The position numbers were made by a program, and so were the translations under genes. The notes beneath the pieces were generated by a model. It searched no databases. It was not told the origin of the DNA and worked only from the letters and a program-made list of their open reading frames with translations. This document shows positions 1 through 14,070 of a DNA stretch of 64,000 bases, in pieces. Origin of the DNA: Moringa oleifera. Taxonomy: Eukaryota; Streptophyta; Magnoliopsida; Brassicales; Moringaceae. Each line of letters starts with the position of its first letter. Position 1 is the stretch's first letter. Location of the stretch: contig JAJFZO010000519.1 in the NCBI GenBank assembly GCA_021397835.1, positions 397,001 through 461,000 of the forward strand, in the 5' to 3' direction.

Positions 1-2120
1 GCGCGATCGACGACACCATCGTCGACCGTTAGCAATGAATGAGCCACACGGCCAGCCTGGGCAAGGGGTGACACCCCTGCTGCCAAGGCCTCATCGATGG
101 AAAAAACGTGGGCAACGAAATGAGAAAAATCGTGGTATAATGAGCTGGGATGTGGCTGAACAAGCTCGACTGTGTGGCCGGTGAAGCTAACGATGATGCA
201 TGCTACGCCAGGGCCAAATCGTTGGGGGGAATTTCGAGCATGCGGAGCGCATCTTCGCAGGCCCTCGAGGCGGTGGACGTGGGGTTGGATTTCGATGCTC
301 AGGCTTGCCTAAGAGGACTCGTTGCGCAGCGCAATTGACAACACGATCGTCGGCCGGTAGCAACGAGCGAGGCACACGGCCAGCCTGGGCAAGGCAGCAC
401 ACCGCTGCTGCCAAGGACTCATCAGTGGGTAAAATGTGGGCAACGAAACGAGTGAAATTGTGGGATAATGAGCTGGGATGTGGCTAGACAAAGTCGACGG
501 TGTGGACGGCGAAGCTAACAATGATGCATGCTACGCGAGGGCCAAATCGATGGGTGGATTTCCAGCATGCGAAGTGCTTCGTCGCAGGCCCTCGAGGCGG
601 CGGACGCCCGGCTGGATCCCGACGCCCAGGGTTGCCTTGGCAGACTCGTTGCGCAGCGCGATCGATGACACGATCGTCGGCCGTTAGCAATAAGCAAGCC
701 ACACGGCCAGCCTGGGCAAGGCGTGACACCCCTGCTGCTAAGGTCTGATCGATGGGAAAAACATGGGCAACAAAATGAGAAAAATCGTGGTATAATGAGC
801 TGGGATGTCGCTACACAAGCTCGACAGTGTGGCCGGTGAAGCTAACGATGATGCATGCTGCGTGAGGGCCAAATCGTTGGGGGAATTTCGAGCATGCGAA
901 GTGCTTCGTCGCAGGCCATCGAGGCGATGGACGTGGGGTTGAATCCCGACGCTTAGTCTTGCCTAGGCGGACTCGTTGAGCAACACGATCGACGACACGA
1001 TCGTCGGCCGTTACCAATGAGCGAGCCACACTGGCAAGCCAGGGCAAAGAGTGACACCGGTGCTGCCAAGGCCTCATCGATGGGAAAAACATGGGCAACA
1101 AAATGAGAAAAAACGTGGGATAATGAGCTGGGATGTGGCTACACAAGCTCGACGGTGTAGGCAATGAAGCTAACGATGATGCATGCTACGCGACGGCCAA
1201 ATCGTTGGGGTGAATTTCGAGCATGCGGAGTGCTTCGTCGCAAGCTCTCGAGGCGGTAGACGTGTGGTTGAATCCCGACGCTTAGCCTTGCCTAGGTGGA
1301 CTCGTTGCGCAGAGCGATCGACGACAAGATCGTCGACCGTTAGCAACGAGCTAGCCATACGGCCAGCCTAGGCAAGGCGTGACACCCCTGCTGCCAAGGC
1401 CTCATCGATGGAAAAAACGTTGGCAACCAAATGAGAAGAATCATGGGATAATGTACTGGGATGTGGCTACACAAGCACGACGGTGTGGGCGGTGAAGCTA
1501 ACGATGATCAATGCTACGCGACGACCAAATCGTTGGGGGGAATTTTAAGCATGCGGAGTGCTTCATCGCAGGCCCTCAAGGCGGTGGATGTGGGGTTGAA
1601 TCCCGACGATCAGGCTTGCCTAGTCGGGCTCATTGCATAGCGCGATCGATGACACGATCGTCGACCGTTAGCAATGAGCGAGCCACACGACCGGCCTGGG
1701 CAAGGCGTGACACCACTGTTGCCAAGGCCTCATCGATGGGAAAAACATGGGCAACAAAATGAGAAAAATCGTGGCATAATGAGCAGGGATGTGGCTACAC
1801 AAGCTCGACCGTGTGGGCGGTGAACCTAACGATGACGCATGCTACGTGAGGGCCAAATCGTTGGGGGAATTTCGAGCATGCGGAGTGTTTCGTCGCAGGC
1901 CCTCGCTGCGACGGACGTGGATTGGATCCCGACTCCCAGGCTTGCCTAGGCAGTCTCGTTGCGCAGCGCGATCGACGACGCCATCGTCGACCGTTAGCAA
2001 TGAGTGAGCCACACGGCCAGCCTGGGCAAGGGGTGACACCCCTGCTGCCAAGGCCTCATCGATGGAAAAAACATGGGCAACGAAATGAGAAAAATCATGG
2101 GATAATGACCTGGGATGTGG
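1..2120 (+). repeat. Diverged monomers at the left edge
   Basis: About 6.5 monomers of mixed subfamilies. The first full one carries the CGGTAGCAACG variant of the GTTAGCAA box (near 356), a marker of one recurrent subfamily, while its neighbours carry CTTAGTCTTGCC or GATCAGGCTTGCC. I see no clear higher-order period here and no other type of sequence. Confidence 0.85.
64..78. other. 15-bp near-perfect palindrome in a monomer subset
   Basis: AGGGGTGACACCCCT has 7-bp arms around one central A. It occurs only in monomers that carry AAGGGGTGACACC (for example here, and near 2,029, 13,841, 18,482, 25,999 and 39,520). The commoner forms AAGGCGTG and AAGGAGTG lose one arm pair. It is a subfamily marker; a function is not evident. 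Confidence 0.5.
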
Positions 2121-4345
2121 CTACACAAGCTCGATGGTGTGGCCGGTGAAGCTAACAATGATGCACGCTACGCGAGGGCCAAATCGTGTGGGGGAATTTC
2201 GAGCATGCGGGTGCTTCAACGCAGTCCCTCGAGGCGACGGACGTCGGGTTAGATCCCGACGCTTAGGCTTGCCTAGGTGGACTCGTTGCGCAGCGCGATC
2301 GATGACACGATCGTCGACCGTTGGCAACGAGCGAGCCACACGGCCAGCCTGGGCAAGGCGAGACACCTCTGCTGCCAAGGCCTCATCGATGGGAAAAACG
2401 TGGGCAATGAAATGAGAAGAATCGTGGGATAAAGTACTGGGATGTGGCTACACAATCGTGAGGGTGTGGGCGATGAAGCTAACTATGATGCATGCTACGC
2501 GAGGGCCAAATCGGTTGGGGGAATTTTGAGCATGCGGAGTTCTTCGTCGCAGGCCCTCGAGGCGGTGGACGTGGGGTTGAATCCTGATGATCAGGCTTGC
2601 CTAGCCGGGCTCGTTGTGTAGCGCGATCGACGACAGGATCGTCGGCCGTTAGCAACAAGCGAGCCACACGGCTGGCCTGGGTAAGGCGTGACACCTCTAC
2701 TGCCAAGGTCTGATCGATGGGAAAAACGTGGGCAACGAAATGAAAAGAATCGTGGAATAATGTGCTGGGATGTGGCTACACAATCACGATGGTGTGGGCG
2801 GTGAAGCTAACGATGATGCATGCTACGCGAGGGCCAAATCGTTGGGGGGAATTTTGAGCATGCGGAGTTCTTCGTCGCAGGCCTTCGAGGCGGTGGACGT
2901 GGGGTTGAATCCAGATGATCAGGCTTGCCTAGGCGGGCTCGTTGCGTAGCGCGATCGACAACACGATCGTCAGCCGTTAGCAACGAGCGAGCCACACGGC
3001 AGGCCTGGGCAAGGCATGACACCTCTGCTGCCAAGGCCTGATCGATGGGAAAAACATGGGCAAGGAAATGAGAAAAATCGTGGGATAATGTACTGGGATG
3101 TGGCTACACAAGCACGACGGTGTGGGCGGTGAAGCTAACGATGATGCATGCTACGCGAGGGCCAAATCGCTGGGGGGAATTTTGAGCATGCGAAGTTCTT
3201 CGTCGCAGGCCTTCGAGGCGGTGGACGTGGGGTTGAATCCCGTCGCTAAGTCTTGCCTAGGCAGACTCGTTGCACAGCGCGATCGACGACACGATTGTCG
3301 ACCGTTAGCAACAAGCGAGCCACACGGCCAGCCTGGGTAAAGCGTGACACCCCTGCTGCTAAGGCCTCATCAATGGGAAAAACGTGGGCAATGAAATGAG
3401 AAGAATCGTCAGATAATGTACTGGGATGTGGCTACACAAGCTCGACGGTGTGGGCGGTGAAGCTAACGATGATGAATGCTACACGACGACCAAATCGTTG
3501 GGGGGAATTTTAAGCATGCGGAGTGCTTCGTCGCAGGCCCTCGAGGCGGTGGATGTGGGGTTGAATCCCGACGCTCAGGCTTGCCTAGGGGGACTCGTTG
3601 CGCAGAGCGATCGACGACATGATCGTCGGCCGTTAGCAATGAGCGAGCCACACAACCAACCTAGGCAAGGAGTGACACCCCTGCTGCTAAGGCCTGATCG
3701 ATGGGAAAAACATGGGCAACGAAATGAGAAAAATCGTGGGATAATGAGCTGGGATGTGGCTACACAAGCTCGATGGTGTGGCTGGTGAAGCTAACAATGA
3801 TGCACGCTACGCGAGGGCCAAATTGTGTGGGGGAATTTCGAGCATGCGGGTGCTTCATCGCAGTCCCTCGAGGAGACAGACGTCGGGTTAGATCCCGACG
3901 CTTAGGCTTACCTAGGTGGACTCGTTGCGCAGCGCGATCGACGACACGATCGTCGACCGTTGGCAACGAGCGAGCCACACGGCCAGCCTGGGCTAGGCGT
4001 GACACCCCTGCTGCCAAGGCCTCATTGATGGGAAAAACGTGGGCAACGAAATGAGAAGAATCGTGGGATAATGTACTGGGATGTGGCTACACAATCACGA
4101 CGGTGTGGGCAGTGAAGCTAACTATGATGCATGCTACGCGAGGGCCAAATCGTTGGGGGGAATTTTGAGCATGCGGAGTTCTTCATCGCAGGCCCTCGAG
4201 GCGGTGGACGTGGTGTTGAATCCCGTTGATCAGGCTTGCCTAGGCGGGCTCGTTGTGTAGCGTGATCTGCAACACGATCGTCAACCGTTAGCAACAAGCG
4301 AGCCACACGGCCGACCTGGGCAAGGCGTGACACCCCTTCTGCCAA
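2121..4345 (+). repeat. Five-monomer step (1,639 bp) with partial second unit
   Basis: The monomer at 2,121 reappears at 3,760 with shared private features: GATGCACGCTACG instead of GATGCATGCTACG, the GTGTGGGGG form of the G-run, and a missing base in GCGGGTGCTTC. The next monomer also pairs at the same offset (2,479 with 4,118, both with AACTATGATGC). The offset of 1,639 is five monomers, and the following sequence no longer pairs well, so this is an old, short higher-order repeat. Confidence 0.7.
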
Positions 4346-6060
4346 GGCCTGATCGATGGGAAAAACATGGGCAACGAAATGAGAAAAATTGTAGTATAAT
4401 GAGCTGTGATGTGGCTACAGAAGCTCGACTATGTGGCCAGTGAAGCTAACGATGATGCATGCTACGCGAGGGCCAAATTGTTTGGGGGAATTTCGAGCAT
4501 GCGGAGTGCTTCATCGCAGTCCCTCGAGGCGACGAAAGTCGGGTTAGATCCCGACGCTCAGGGTTGCCTAGGCGGACTTGTTGCGCAGCGTAATCGAGGA
4601 CACGATTGTCGACCGTTAGCGACAAGCGAGCCACACAGCTAACCTAGGCAAGGCGTGACACCCCTGCTGCCAAGGCCTCATCGGTCGGAAAAATGTGAGC
4701 AACGAAACGAGGGAAATTGTGGGATAATGAGCTGGGATGTGGCTATACAAACTCGACGGTGTGGGCGGTGAAGCTAACGATGATGCATGCTACGCGAGGG
4801 CCAAATCGCTGGGGGGATTTTGAGCATGCGGAGTGCTTCGTCGCAGGCCCTCGAGGCGGTGGACGCGGGGCTGGATCCCAACGCCCAGGCTTGCCTCGGC
4901 GGTCTCGTTGCGCAGCGCAATCAACGACATGATCGTCGACCGTTAGCAACGAGCGAGCCACACGGCCAGCCTGGGCAAGGCGTGACACCCCTGATGCCAA
5001 GGCCTCATCGATGGGGAAAACATGGGCAACGAAATGAGAAGAATCATGGGATAATGAGCTGGGATGTGGCTACACAAGCTCGACGGTATGGCCAGTGAAG
5101 CTAACGATGATGCATGCTACGCGAAGGCCAAATCGTTCGGGGGAATTTCGAGCATGCGGAGTGCTTCATCGCAGTCCCTCGAGACGACGAACGTCGGGTT
5201 AGATCCCAACGCTTAGTCTAGCCTAGGCGGGCTCGTTGCGTAGCGCGATCAACGACACGATCGTCAGCCGTTAGCAACGAGCGAGCCACACGGCCGACCT
5301 GGGCAAGGCGTGACACCCCTGCTGCCAAGGCCTGATCGATGGGAAAAACATGGGCAACGAAATGAGAAAAATCATGGGATAATGAGCTGGGATGTGGCTA
5401 CACAAGCTCGACAGTGTGGTCGGTGAAGCTAACGATGATGCATGCTACGCGAGGCCCAAATCATTTGGGTGAATTTCGAGCATGCGGGGTGCTTCATCGC
5501 AGTCCCTCGAGGCAACGGACATCAGCTTAGATTCCGACGCTTAGTCTTGCCTAGGCGGACTCGTTGCGCAACGCGATCGATGACACGATCGTCGACTGTT
5601 GGCAACGAGCGAGCCACACGGCCAGCCTGGGCAAGGCGTGACACCCCTGCTGCCAAGGCCTCATCGATGGGAAAAACGTGGGCAATGAAATGAGAAGAAT
5701 CGTCGGATAATGTACAGGGATGTGGCTACACAAGCTCGACGGTGTGGGCGGTGAAGCTAACGATGATGAATGCGACGCGACGGCCAAATTGTTGGGGCGA
5801 ATTTCGAGCATGCGGACTACTTCGTCGCAGGCTATCGAGGCGACGGACGTGGGGTTGAATCCCGACGCTCAGGCTTGCCTAGGCGGACTCGTTGCGCAGC
5901 GCGATCGACGACATGATCGTCAGCCGTTACCAATGAGCGAGCCACACGGCCAACCTAGGCAATGAGCGACACCCCTGCTGCCAAGGCCTCATCGATGGGA
6001 AAAACATAAGCAACGAAATGAGAAAAATCGTGGGATAATGGGCTGGGATGTGGCTACACA
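4346..6060 (+). repeat. Diverged monomers
   Basis: About five monomers of mixed subfamily without a clear super-period. Full-length spacing is kept and no foreign sequence is present. Confidence 0.8.
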
Positions 6061-7380
6061 AGCTCGTCGGTGTGGGCGGTGAAACTAACGATGATGCATG
6101 CTACGCGACGCCCAAATCATTGGGGGGATTTTCGAGCATGCGGAGTGCTTCATCGCAGGTCCTCGAGGCGGTGGACGTGGGGTTGAATCCCGACGATCAG
6201 GCTTGCCTAGGCGGGCTCATTGCGTAGCGCGATCGACGACAGGATCGTCGGCCGTTAGCAACGAGCAAGCCATACGACCGACCTGGGCAAGGTGTGACAC
6301 CCCTGCTGCCAGGGTCTGATCGATGGGAAAAACATGGGCAACGAAATGAGAAAAATCGTGGGATAATGAGCTGGGATGTGGCTACACAAGCTCGATCGTG
6401 TGGCCGGTGAAGCTAACGATGATGCATGCTACGCGAGGGCTAAATCGTTTGGGGGAATTTCGAGCATGCGGGGTGCTTTATCACAGCCCCTCGTGGCGAT
6501 GGACGTCGCGTTAGATCCCGATGCTTATTCTTGCCTAGGCGGGCTCGTTGTGTAGTGCGATCGACGACACGATCATCGACCGTTAGCAATGAGCGAGCCA
6601 TACGGCCGGCCTGGGCAAGGTGTGACACCCCTGCTGCCAGGGTCTGATCGATGGGAAAAACATGGGCAACGAAAGGAGAAGAATCGTGGGATAATGTGCT
6701 GGGATGTGGCTACACAAGCTCGACGGTGTGGGCTGTGAAACTAACGATGATGCATGCTACTTGACGGCCAAATCGTTAGGGGGATTTTCGAGCATGCGGA
6801 GTGCTTCGTCGCAGGCCCTCGAGGCGGTGGACATGGGGTTGAATCCCGACGATCAGGCTTGCCTAGGCGGGCTCATTGCGTAGCGCGATCAACGACAGGA
6901 CCGTCGGCCGTTAGCAACGAGCGAGCCATACGACCGACCTGGGCAAGGTGTGACACCCCTGCTGCCAGGGTCTGATCGATGGGAAAAACATGGGCAACGA
7001 AATGAGAAAAATCGTGGGATAATGAGTTGGGATGTGGCTACACAAGCTCGACGGTGTGGCCAGTGAAGCTAACGATGATGCATGCTACGCGAGGGCCAAA
7101 TCGTTTGGGGGAATTTCGAGCATGCGGGGTGCTTCATCGCAGTCCCTCGAGGCGACGGACGTCGGGTTAGATCCCGACGCTTATTCTTGCCTATGCGGAC
7201 TCGTTGCGCAGCGCGATCGACGATAAGATCGTCGACCGTTAGCAACGAGCGAGCCACACGGCCAGCATGGCCAAGGCGTAACACCCCTGCTGCCAAGGCC
7301 TCATCAATGGGAAAAAGGTGGGCAACGAAATGAGAAGAATCGAGGGATAATGTACTGGGATATGGCTACACAAGCACCAC
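6061..7380 (+). repeat. Two-monomer step (656 bp)
   Basis: The monomers at 6,098 and 6,754 share the GGGGGGATTTTCGAG form, the GATCAGGC segment and a tail with GCCATACGACCGACC plus CCAGGGTCTGATCG. The monomers between and after them (6,440 and 7,082) share the GATGCTTATTCTTGCC or GACGCTTATTCTTGCC form. The offset is 656 bp, two monomers, giving an alternating pair repeated twice. Confidence 0.7.
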
Positions 7381-10300
7381 AGTGTGGGCGGTGAAGCTAA
7401 CGATGATGCATGCTGCGCGAGGGCCAAATCGTTTGGGGGAATTTTGAGCATGCGGGGTGCTTCATCGTAGTCTCTCGAGGCGACAGACGTCGGGTTAGAT
7501 CCCGACGCTTAGTCTTGCCTAGGTGGGCTCGTTGCATAGTGCGATCGACGACACGATCGTCGGCCGTTAGCAACGAGCGAGCAACACGACCGGCCTGGGC
7601 AAGGCGTGACACCCATGCTTCCAAGGCCTGATCGATGGGAAAAACATGGGCAACGAAATGCGAAAAATCGTGGGATAATGAGCTGGGATGTGGCTACACA
7701 AGCTCGACGGTGTGATCGGGAAAGCTAACGATGATGCATGCTGCGCGAGGGCCAAATCATTTGGGGAAATTTTGAGCATGCGGGGTGCTTCATCGCAGTC
7801 CCTCGAGGCGACGGACGTCGGGTTAGATCCCGACGCTTAGTCTTGCTTAGGTGGGCTCGTTGCGTAGCGCGATCGACTACATGATCGTCGGCCGTTAGCA
7901 ACGAGCGAGCCATACGGCCGGCTTGGGCAAGGCATGACTCCCCTGCTGCCAAGGCCTGATCGATGGGAAAAACATGTGCAACGAAATGAGAAAAATCGTG
8001 GGATAATGAGCTGGGATGTGGCTACACAAGCTCGACGGTGAGGCCGGTGAAGCTAACGATGATGCATGCTGCGCGAGGGCCAAATCGTTTGGGGGAATTT
8101 CGAGCATGCGGGGTTTTTCATCGCAGTCCCTCGAGGCGACAGACGTCGGGTTAGATCCCGACGCTTAGTCTTGCCTAGGCGAGCTCGTTGCATAGTGCGA
8201 TCGACGACACGATCATCGGCCGTTAGCAACGAGCGAGCCACACGGCCGGCCTGGGCAAGCCGTGACACCCCTGCTTCCAAGGCCTGATCGATGGGAAAAA
8301 CATGGGCAACGAAATGAGAAAAATCGTGGGATAATGAGCTGGGATGTGGCTACACAAGCCCGACGGTGTGGGCGGTGAAGCTAACGATGATGCATGCTAC
8401 ACGAGGGCCAAATCGTTGGGGGAAATTTCGAGCATGCGGAGTGCTTCGTCGCAAGCCCTCGAGGCGATGGACGTGGGGTTGAATCCCGACGATCAGGCAT
8501 GCCTAGGCGGGCTCATTGCGTAGCGCGGTCGACGACACGATCGTCGGCCGTTAGCAATGAGCGAGCCACACGGCTGGCCTTGGCAAGGCGTGACTCCCCT
8601 GCTGCCAAGGCCTGATCGATGGAAAAAACATGTGCAACGAAATGAGAAAAATCGGGGGATAATGAGCTGGGATGTGGCTACACAAGCTCGATGGTGTGGC
8701 CGGTGAAGCTAACGATGATGCGTGCTGCGCGAGGGCCAAATCGTTTGGGGGAATTTCGAGCATGCGGGGTGCTTCATCGTAGTCCCTCGAGGCGACAGAC
8801 GTTGGGTTAGATCTCGATGCTTAGTCTTGCCAGGGCGGGCTCGTTGCATAGTGCGATCGACGACACGATCGTCGGCCGTTAGCAACGAGCGAGCGACACG
8901 GCCGGCCTGGGCAAGGCGTGACACCCATGCTTCCAAGGCCTGATCGATGGGAAAAACATGGGCAACGAAATGAGAAAAATCGTGGGATAATGAGCTGGGA
9001 TGTGGCTACACAAGCTCGACGGTGTGGCCGGGAAAGCTAACGATGATGCATGCTGCGCGAGGGCCAAATCGTTTGGGGAAATTTTGAGCATGCGGGGTGC
9101 TTCATCGCAGTCCCTCGAGGCGACGGACGTCGGGTTAGATCCCGACGCTTAGTCTTGCTTAGGTAGGCTCGTTGCGTAGCGCGATCGACTACATGATCGT
9201 CGGCCGTTAGCAACGAGCGAGCCACACGGCCGGCCTGGGCAAGTCGTGACACCCCTGCTTCCAAGCCCTGATCGATGGGAAAAACATGGGCAACGAAATG
9301 GGAAAAATCGTGGGATAATGAGCTGGGATGTGGCTACACAAGCACGACGGCATGGGCGGTGAAGCTAACGATGATGCATGCTACACGAGGGCCAAATTGT
9401 AGGGGGGAATTTCGAGCATGCGGAGTGCTTCGTCGTAAGCCCTCGAGGCGGTGGACGTGGGGTTGAATCCCGACGATCAGGCATGCCTAGGCGGGCTCGT
9501 TGCGTAGCGCGGTCGACGACACGATCGTCGGCCGTTAGCAACGAGCGAGCCACACGGCCGGCCTGGGCAAGGCGTGACTACCCGGCTGCCAAGGCCTGAT
9601 CGATGGGAAAAACATGTGCAACGAAATGAGAAAAATCATGGGATAATGAGCTGGGATGTGGCTACACAAGCTCGATGGTGTGGCCGGTGAAGCTAACGAT
9701 AATGCATGCTGCGCGAGGGCCAAATCGTTTGGGGGAATTTCGAGCATGCGGGGTGCTTCATCGCAGTCCCTCGAGGCGACAGACGTCGGGTTAGATCCCG
9801 ACGCTTAGTCTTCCTAAGCGTGCTTGTTGCATAACGCGATCGACGACACGATCGTCGACCGTTAGCAACGAGCGAGCCACACGGCCGGCCTGGGCAAGGT
9901 GTGACACCCCTGCTTCCAAGGCCTAATCGATGGGAAAAATATGGGCAACGAAATGAGAAAAATCGTGGGATAATGAGCTGGGATGTGGCTACACAATCTC
10001 GACGGGGTGGCCAGTGAAGCTAACGATGATGCATGCTACGCGAGGGCCAAATCGTTTGGGGGAATTTCGAGCATGCGGATTGCTTCGTCGCAAGCCCTCG
10101 AGGTGACGGACGTCGGGTTAGATCCCGACGCTTAGTCTTGCCTAGTCAGGCTCGTTGCGTAGCGCGACCGACGACAAGATCGTCGGCCGTTAGCAACGAG
10201 CGAGCAACACGGTCGGCCTGGGCAAGGCGTGACGCCCCTGCTGCCAAGGCCTGATCGATGGGAAAAACATGGGCAACGAAATGAGAAAAATCGTGGGATA

Positions 10301-11950
10301 ATGAGTTGCGATGTTGTGGCTACACAAGCTCGACGGTGTGGCCGGTGAAGCTAACGATGATGCATGCTGCGCGAGGGCCAAATCGTTTGGGGGAATTTCG
10401 AGCATGCGGGGTGCTTCATCGCAGTCCCTCGAGGCGACGGACGTCGGGTTAGATCCCGACGCTTAGTCTTGCCTAGGTGGGCTCGTTGCGTGGCGCGATC
10501 GACTACATGATCGTCGGCCGTTAGCAACGAGCGAGCCACACGGCCGGCCTGGGCAAGGCGTGACACCCCTGCTGCCAAGGCCAGATCGATGGGAAAAACG
10601 TGGGCAACGAAATGAGAGGAATCGGGGGATAATGTACTGGGATGTGGCTACACAAGCACGATGGTGTGGGCGGTGAAGCTAACGATGATGCATGCTACAC
10701 GAGGGCCAAATCGTTGGGGGGAATTTCGAGCATGCGGAGTGCTTCGTCGCAAGACCTCGAGGCGGTGGACGTGGGGTTGAATCCCGACGATCAGGCATGC
10801 CTTAGCGGGCTCGTTGCGTAGCGCGGTCAACGACACAATCGTCTGCCGTTAGCAACGAGCGAGCCACACGGTCGGCCTGGGCAAGGCGTGACGGCCCAGC
10901 TGCCAAGGCCTTATCGATGGGAAAAACATGTGCAATGAAATGAGAAAAATCGTGGGATAATGACCCTGGGATGTGGCTATACAAGCTCGACGGTGTGGCC
11001 GGGGTAGCTAACGATGATGCATGCTGCGCGAGGGCCAATTCGTTTGGGGGAATTTTGAGCATGCGGGGTGCTTCATCGCAGTCCCTCGAGGCGACGGACG
11101 TCGTGTTAGATCCCGACGCTTAGTCTTGCCTAGGTGGACTCGTTGCGCAGCGCGATCGACGACACGATCGTCGACCGTTAGCAACGAGCAAGCCACACGA
11201 CCAGCTTGGGCAAGGCGTGAGACCACTGCGGCCAAGGCCTGATCGATGGGAAAAACATGGGCAACGAAATGAGAAAAATCGTGGGATAATGAGCTGCGAT
11301 GTTGTGGCTACACAAGCTCGACGGTGTGGCCGGTGAAGCTAACGATGATGCATGCTGCGCGAGGGCCAAATCGTTTGGGGGAATTTCTAGCATGCGGGGT
11401 GCTTCATCGCAGCCCCTCGAGGCGATGGACGTCGGGTTAGATCCCGACGCTTAGTCTTGCCTAGGTGGACTCGTTGCACAGTGCGATCGACGACACGATC
11501 GTCGACCGTTAGCAAGGAGCAAGCCACACGGCCAGCATGGGCAAGGCGTGACACCCCTGCTGCCAAGGCCTGATCGATGGGAAAAACATGGGAAACAAAA
11601 TGAGAAAAATCGTTGGATAATGAGCTGGGATGTGGCTACATAAGCTCGACGGTGTGGCCGGGGAAGCTAACGATGATGCATGCTGCGCGAGGGCCAAATC
11701 GTTTGGGAGAATTTTGAGCATGCGGGGTGCTTCATCGCAGTCCCTCGAGGCGCCGGAAGTCGGGTTAGATCCCGACGCTTAGTCTTGCCTAGGTGTGCTC
11801 GTTGCGTAGCGCGATCGACTACATGATCGTCGGCCGTTAGCAACGAGCGAGCCACACGGCCGGCCTGGGCAAGGCGTGACACCCCTGCTGCCAAGGCCTG
11901 ATCGATGGGAAAAACATTGGCAACGAAATGAGAAAAATCGTGTGATAATG
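7381..11950 (+). repeat. Degenerate four-monomer HOR (about 1,312 bp)
   Basis: The private word GATCGACTACATGATCG occurs at 7,871, 9,183, 10,497 and 11,813, spacings of 1,312, 1,314 and 1,316 bp. Monomers with CATGCTACACGAG and a GATCAGGCATGCC segment (8,394; 9,378; 10,692) and with ATGTGCAA in the A-tract region recur in the same block. A 3-bp insertion giving GATGTTGTGGC is shared at about 10,310 and 11,298, three monomers apart. Monomer order inside the units is not strict, so the HOR is old or was partly shuffled. Confidence 0.7.
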
Positions 11951-14070
11951 AGCTGGGATGTGGCTACACAAGCTCGACGGTGTGGCCGGTGAAGCTAACG
12001 ATGATGCATGCTACGCGAGGGCCAAATCGTTTGGGAGAATTTCGAGCATGCGAAGTGCTTCATCGCAGTCCCTCGAGGCGACGGACGTCGGGTTAGATCC
12101 CGACGCTCAGGCTTGCCTAGGCGGACTCGTTGCGCAGCGCGATCGACGACACGATCATCGACTGTTAGCAACGAGTGAGCCACACGGCTGGCCTGGGCAA
12201 AGGGTGACACCCCTGCTGCCAAGGCCTCATCGGTGGGAAAAATGTGGGCTACGAAATGAGAAAAATCGTGGGATAATGAGCTGGGATGTGGCTACACAAG
12301 CTCGACCGTGTGGGCGGTGAAGCAAACAATGATGCATGCTACGCGAGGGCCAAATCGCTGGGGGGATTTCGAGCATGCGGAGTGCTTCGTCGCAGGCCCT
12401 CGAGGCAGCGGACACGGGACAGGATCCCGACGCCCAGGCTTGCCTTGTCGGACTCGTTGCGCAGCGCGATCGATGACACGATTTTCGACCGTTAGCAATG
12501 GGCAAGCCACACGGCCAGGATGGGCAAGGCGTGACACCCCTACAGCCAAGGCCTCACCGATGGGAAAAATGTGGGCAACGAAATGAGAAGAATCGTGGGA
12601 TAATGTGCTGGGATGTGGCTACACAAGCTCGATGGTGTGGGCAGTGAAACAAACGATAATGCATGCTACGCAACGGCCAAATCGTTGGGGGGATTTTCGA
12701 GCATGCGCAGTGATTTGTCACAGGCCCTCGAGGCGGTGGGCATGGGGTTGAATCCCGACGATCAGGCTTGCCTAGGCGGGCTCGTTGCGTAGCGCGATCG
12801 ACGACATGATCGTCGGCCATTAGCAACGAGCGAGCCACACGGCCGACCTGGGCAAGGCATGACACCCCTGCTGCCAAGGCCTGATCGATGGGAAAAACAT
12901 GGGCAACGAATGAGAAAAATCGTGGGATAATGAGCTGGGATGTGGCTACACAAGCTCGACGGTGTGGCCGGTGAAGCTAACGATGATGCATGCTACGCGA
13001 GGGCCAAATCGTTTGGGGGAATTTCGAGCATGCGAAGTGCTTCATCGCAGTCCCTCGAGGCGACGGACGTCGGGTTAGATCCCGACGCACAGACTTGCTT
13101 AGGCGGACTCGTTGCGCAGCGCGATCGACGACACGATCGTCGACCATTAGCAACGAGCGAGCCACACGGCCAGCATGGGTAAGGCGTGACACCCCTGCTG
13201 CCAGGGCCTCATCAATGGGAAAAACGTTGGCAACGAAATGAGAAGAATCGGGGGATAATGTACTGGGATGTGGCTACACAAGCACGACGGTGTGGGCGGT
13301 GAAGCTAACGATGATGCATGCTACACGAGGGCCAAATCATTGGGGGGAATTTTGAGCATGCGGAATGCTTTGTCGTAAGCCCTCGAGGCGGTGGACGTGG
13401 CGTTGAATCCCGACAATCAGGCTTCCCTAGGCGGGCTCATTGCGTAGCGCGATCGACGACATGATCGTCGGCCGTTAGCAACGAGCGAGCCACACGGCCG
13501 GCCTGGGCAAGGCATGACACCCCTGCTGCCAAGGCCTAATCGATGGGAAAAACATGGGCAACAAAATGAGAAAAATCATGGGATAATGAGCTAAGATGTG
13601 GCTACACAAGCTCGACGGTGTGGCCGGTGAAGCTAACGATGATGCATGCTACGCGAGGGCCAAATTGTTTGGGAGAATTTCGAGCATCCGAAGTGCTTCA
13701 TCGCAGTCCCTCGAGGCGACAGATGTCGGGTTAGATCCCGACACTCAGGCTTGCCTAGGCGGACTCGTTACGCAGCGCGATCGACGACATGATCATCGAC
13801 CGTTAGCAACGAGCGAGCCACACGGCTAGCCTGGGCAAGGGGTGACACCCCTGCTGCCAAGGCCTCATTGGTGGGAAAAACATAGGCAACGAAACGAGAG
13901 AGATTGTGGGATGATGAGCTGGGATGTGGCTAGACAAACTCGACGATGTGGGCGGCGAAGCAAACGATCATGCATGCTATGTGAGGGCCAAGTCGCTGGG
14001 GGGATTTCAAGCATGCGGAGTGCTTCGTCGCAGGCACTTGGGGTGGCGGACGAGGGGCTGGATCCCGACG
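11951..14070 (+). repeat. Diverged monomers before the large duplication
   Basis: About 6.5 full-length monomers of mixed subfamilies, including copies with the AGCAAACGATGATG and CGCTGGGGGGATTTC forms that are also common from 18 kb onward. One base is missing at about 12,910 (ACGAATGAG rather than ACGAAATGAG). No other feature seen. Confidence 0.8.

Noticed and set aside
125..150. TATAAT-like word before GAGCTGGGATG, recurring in each monomer
   Set aside because: It resembles a bacterial -10 box but usually reads GGATAATG, has no -35 partner and no gene downstream, and the array is eukaryotic in character.
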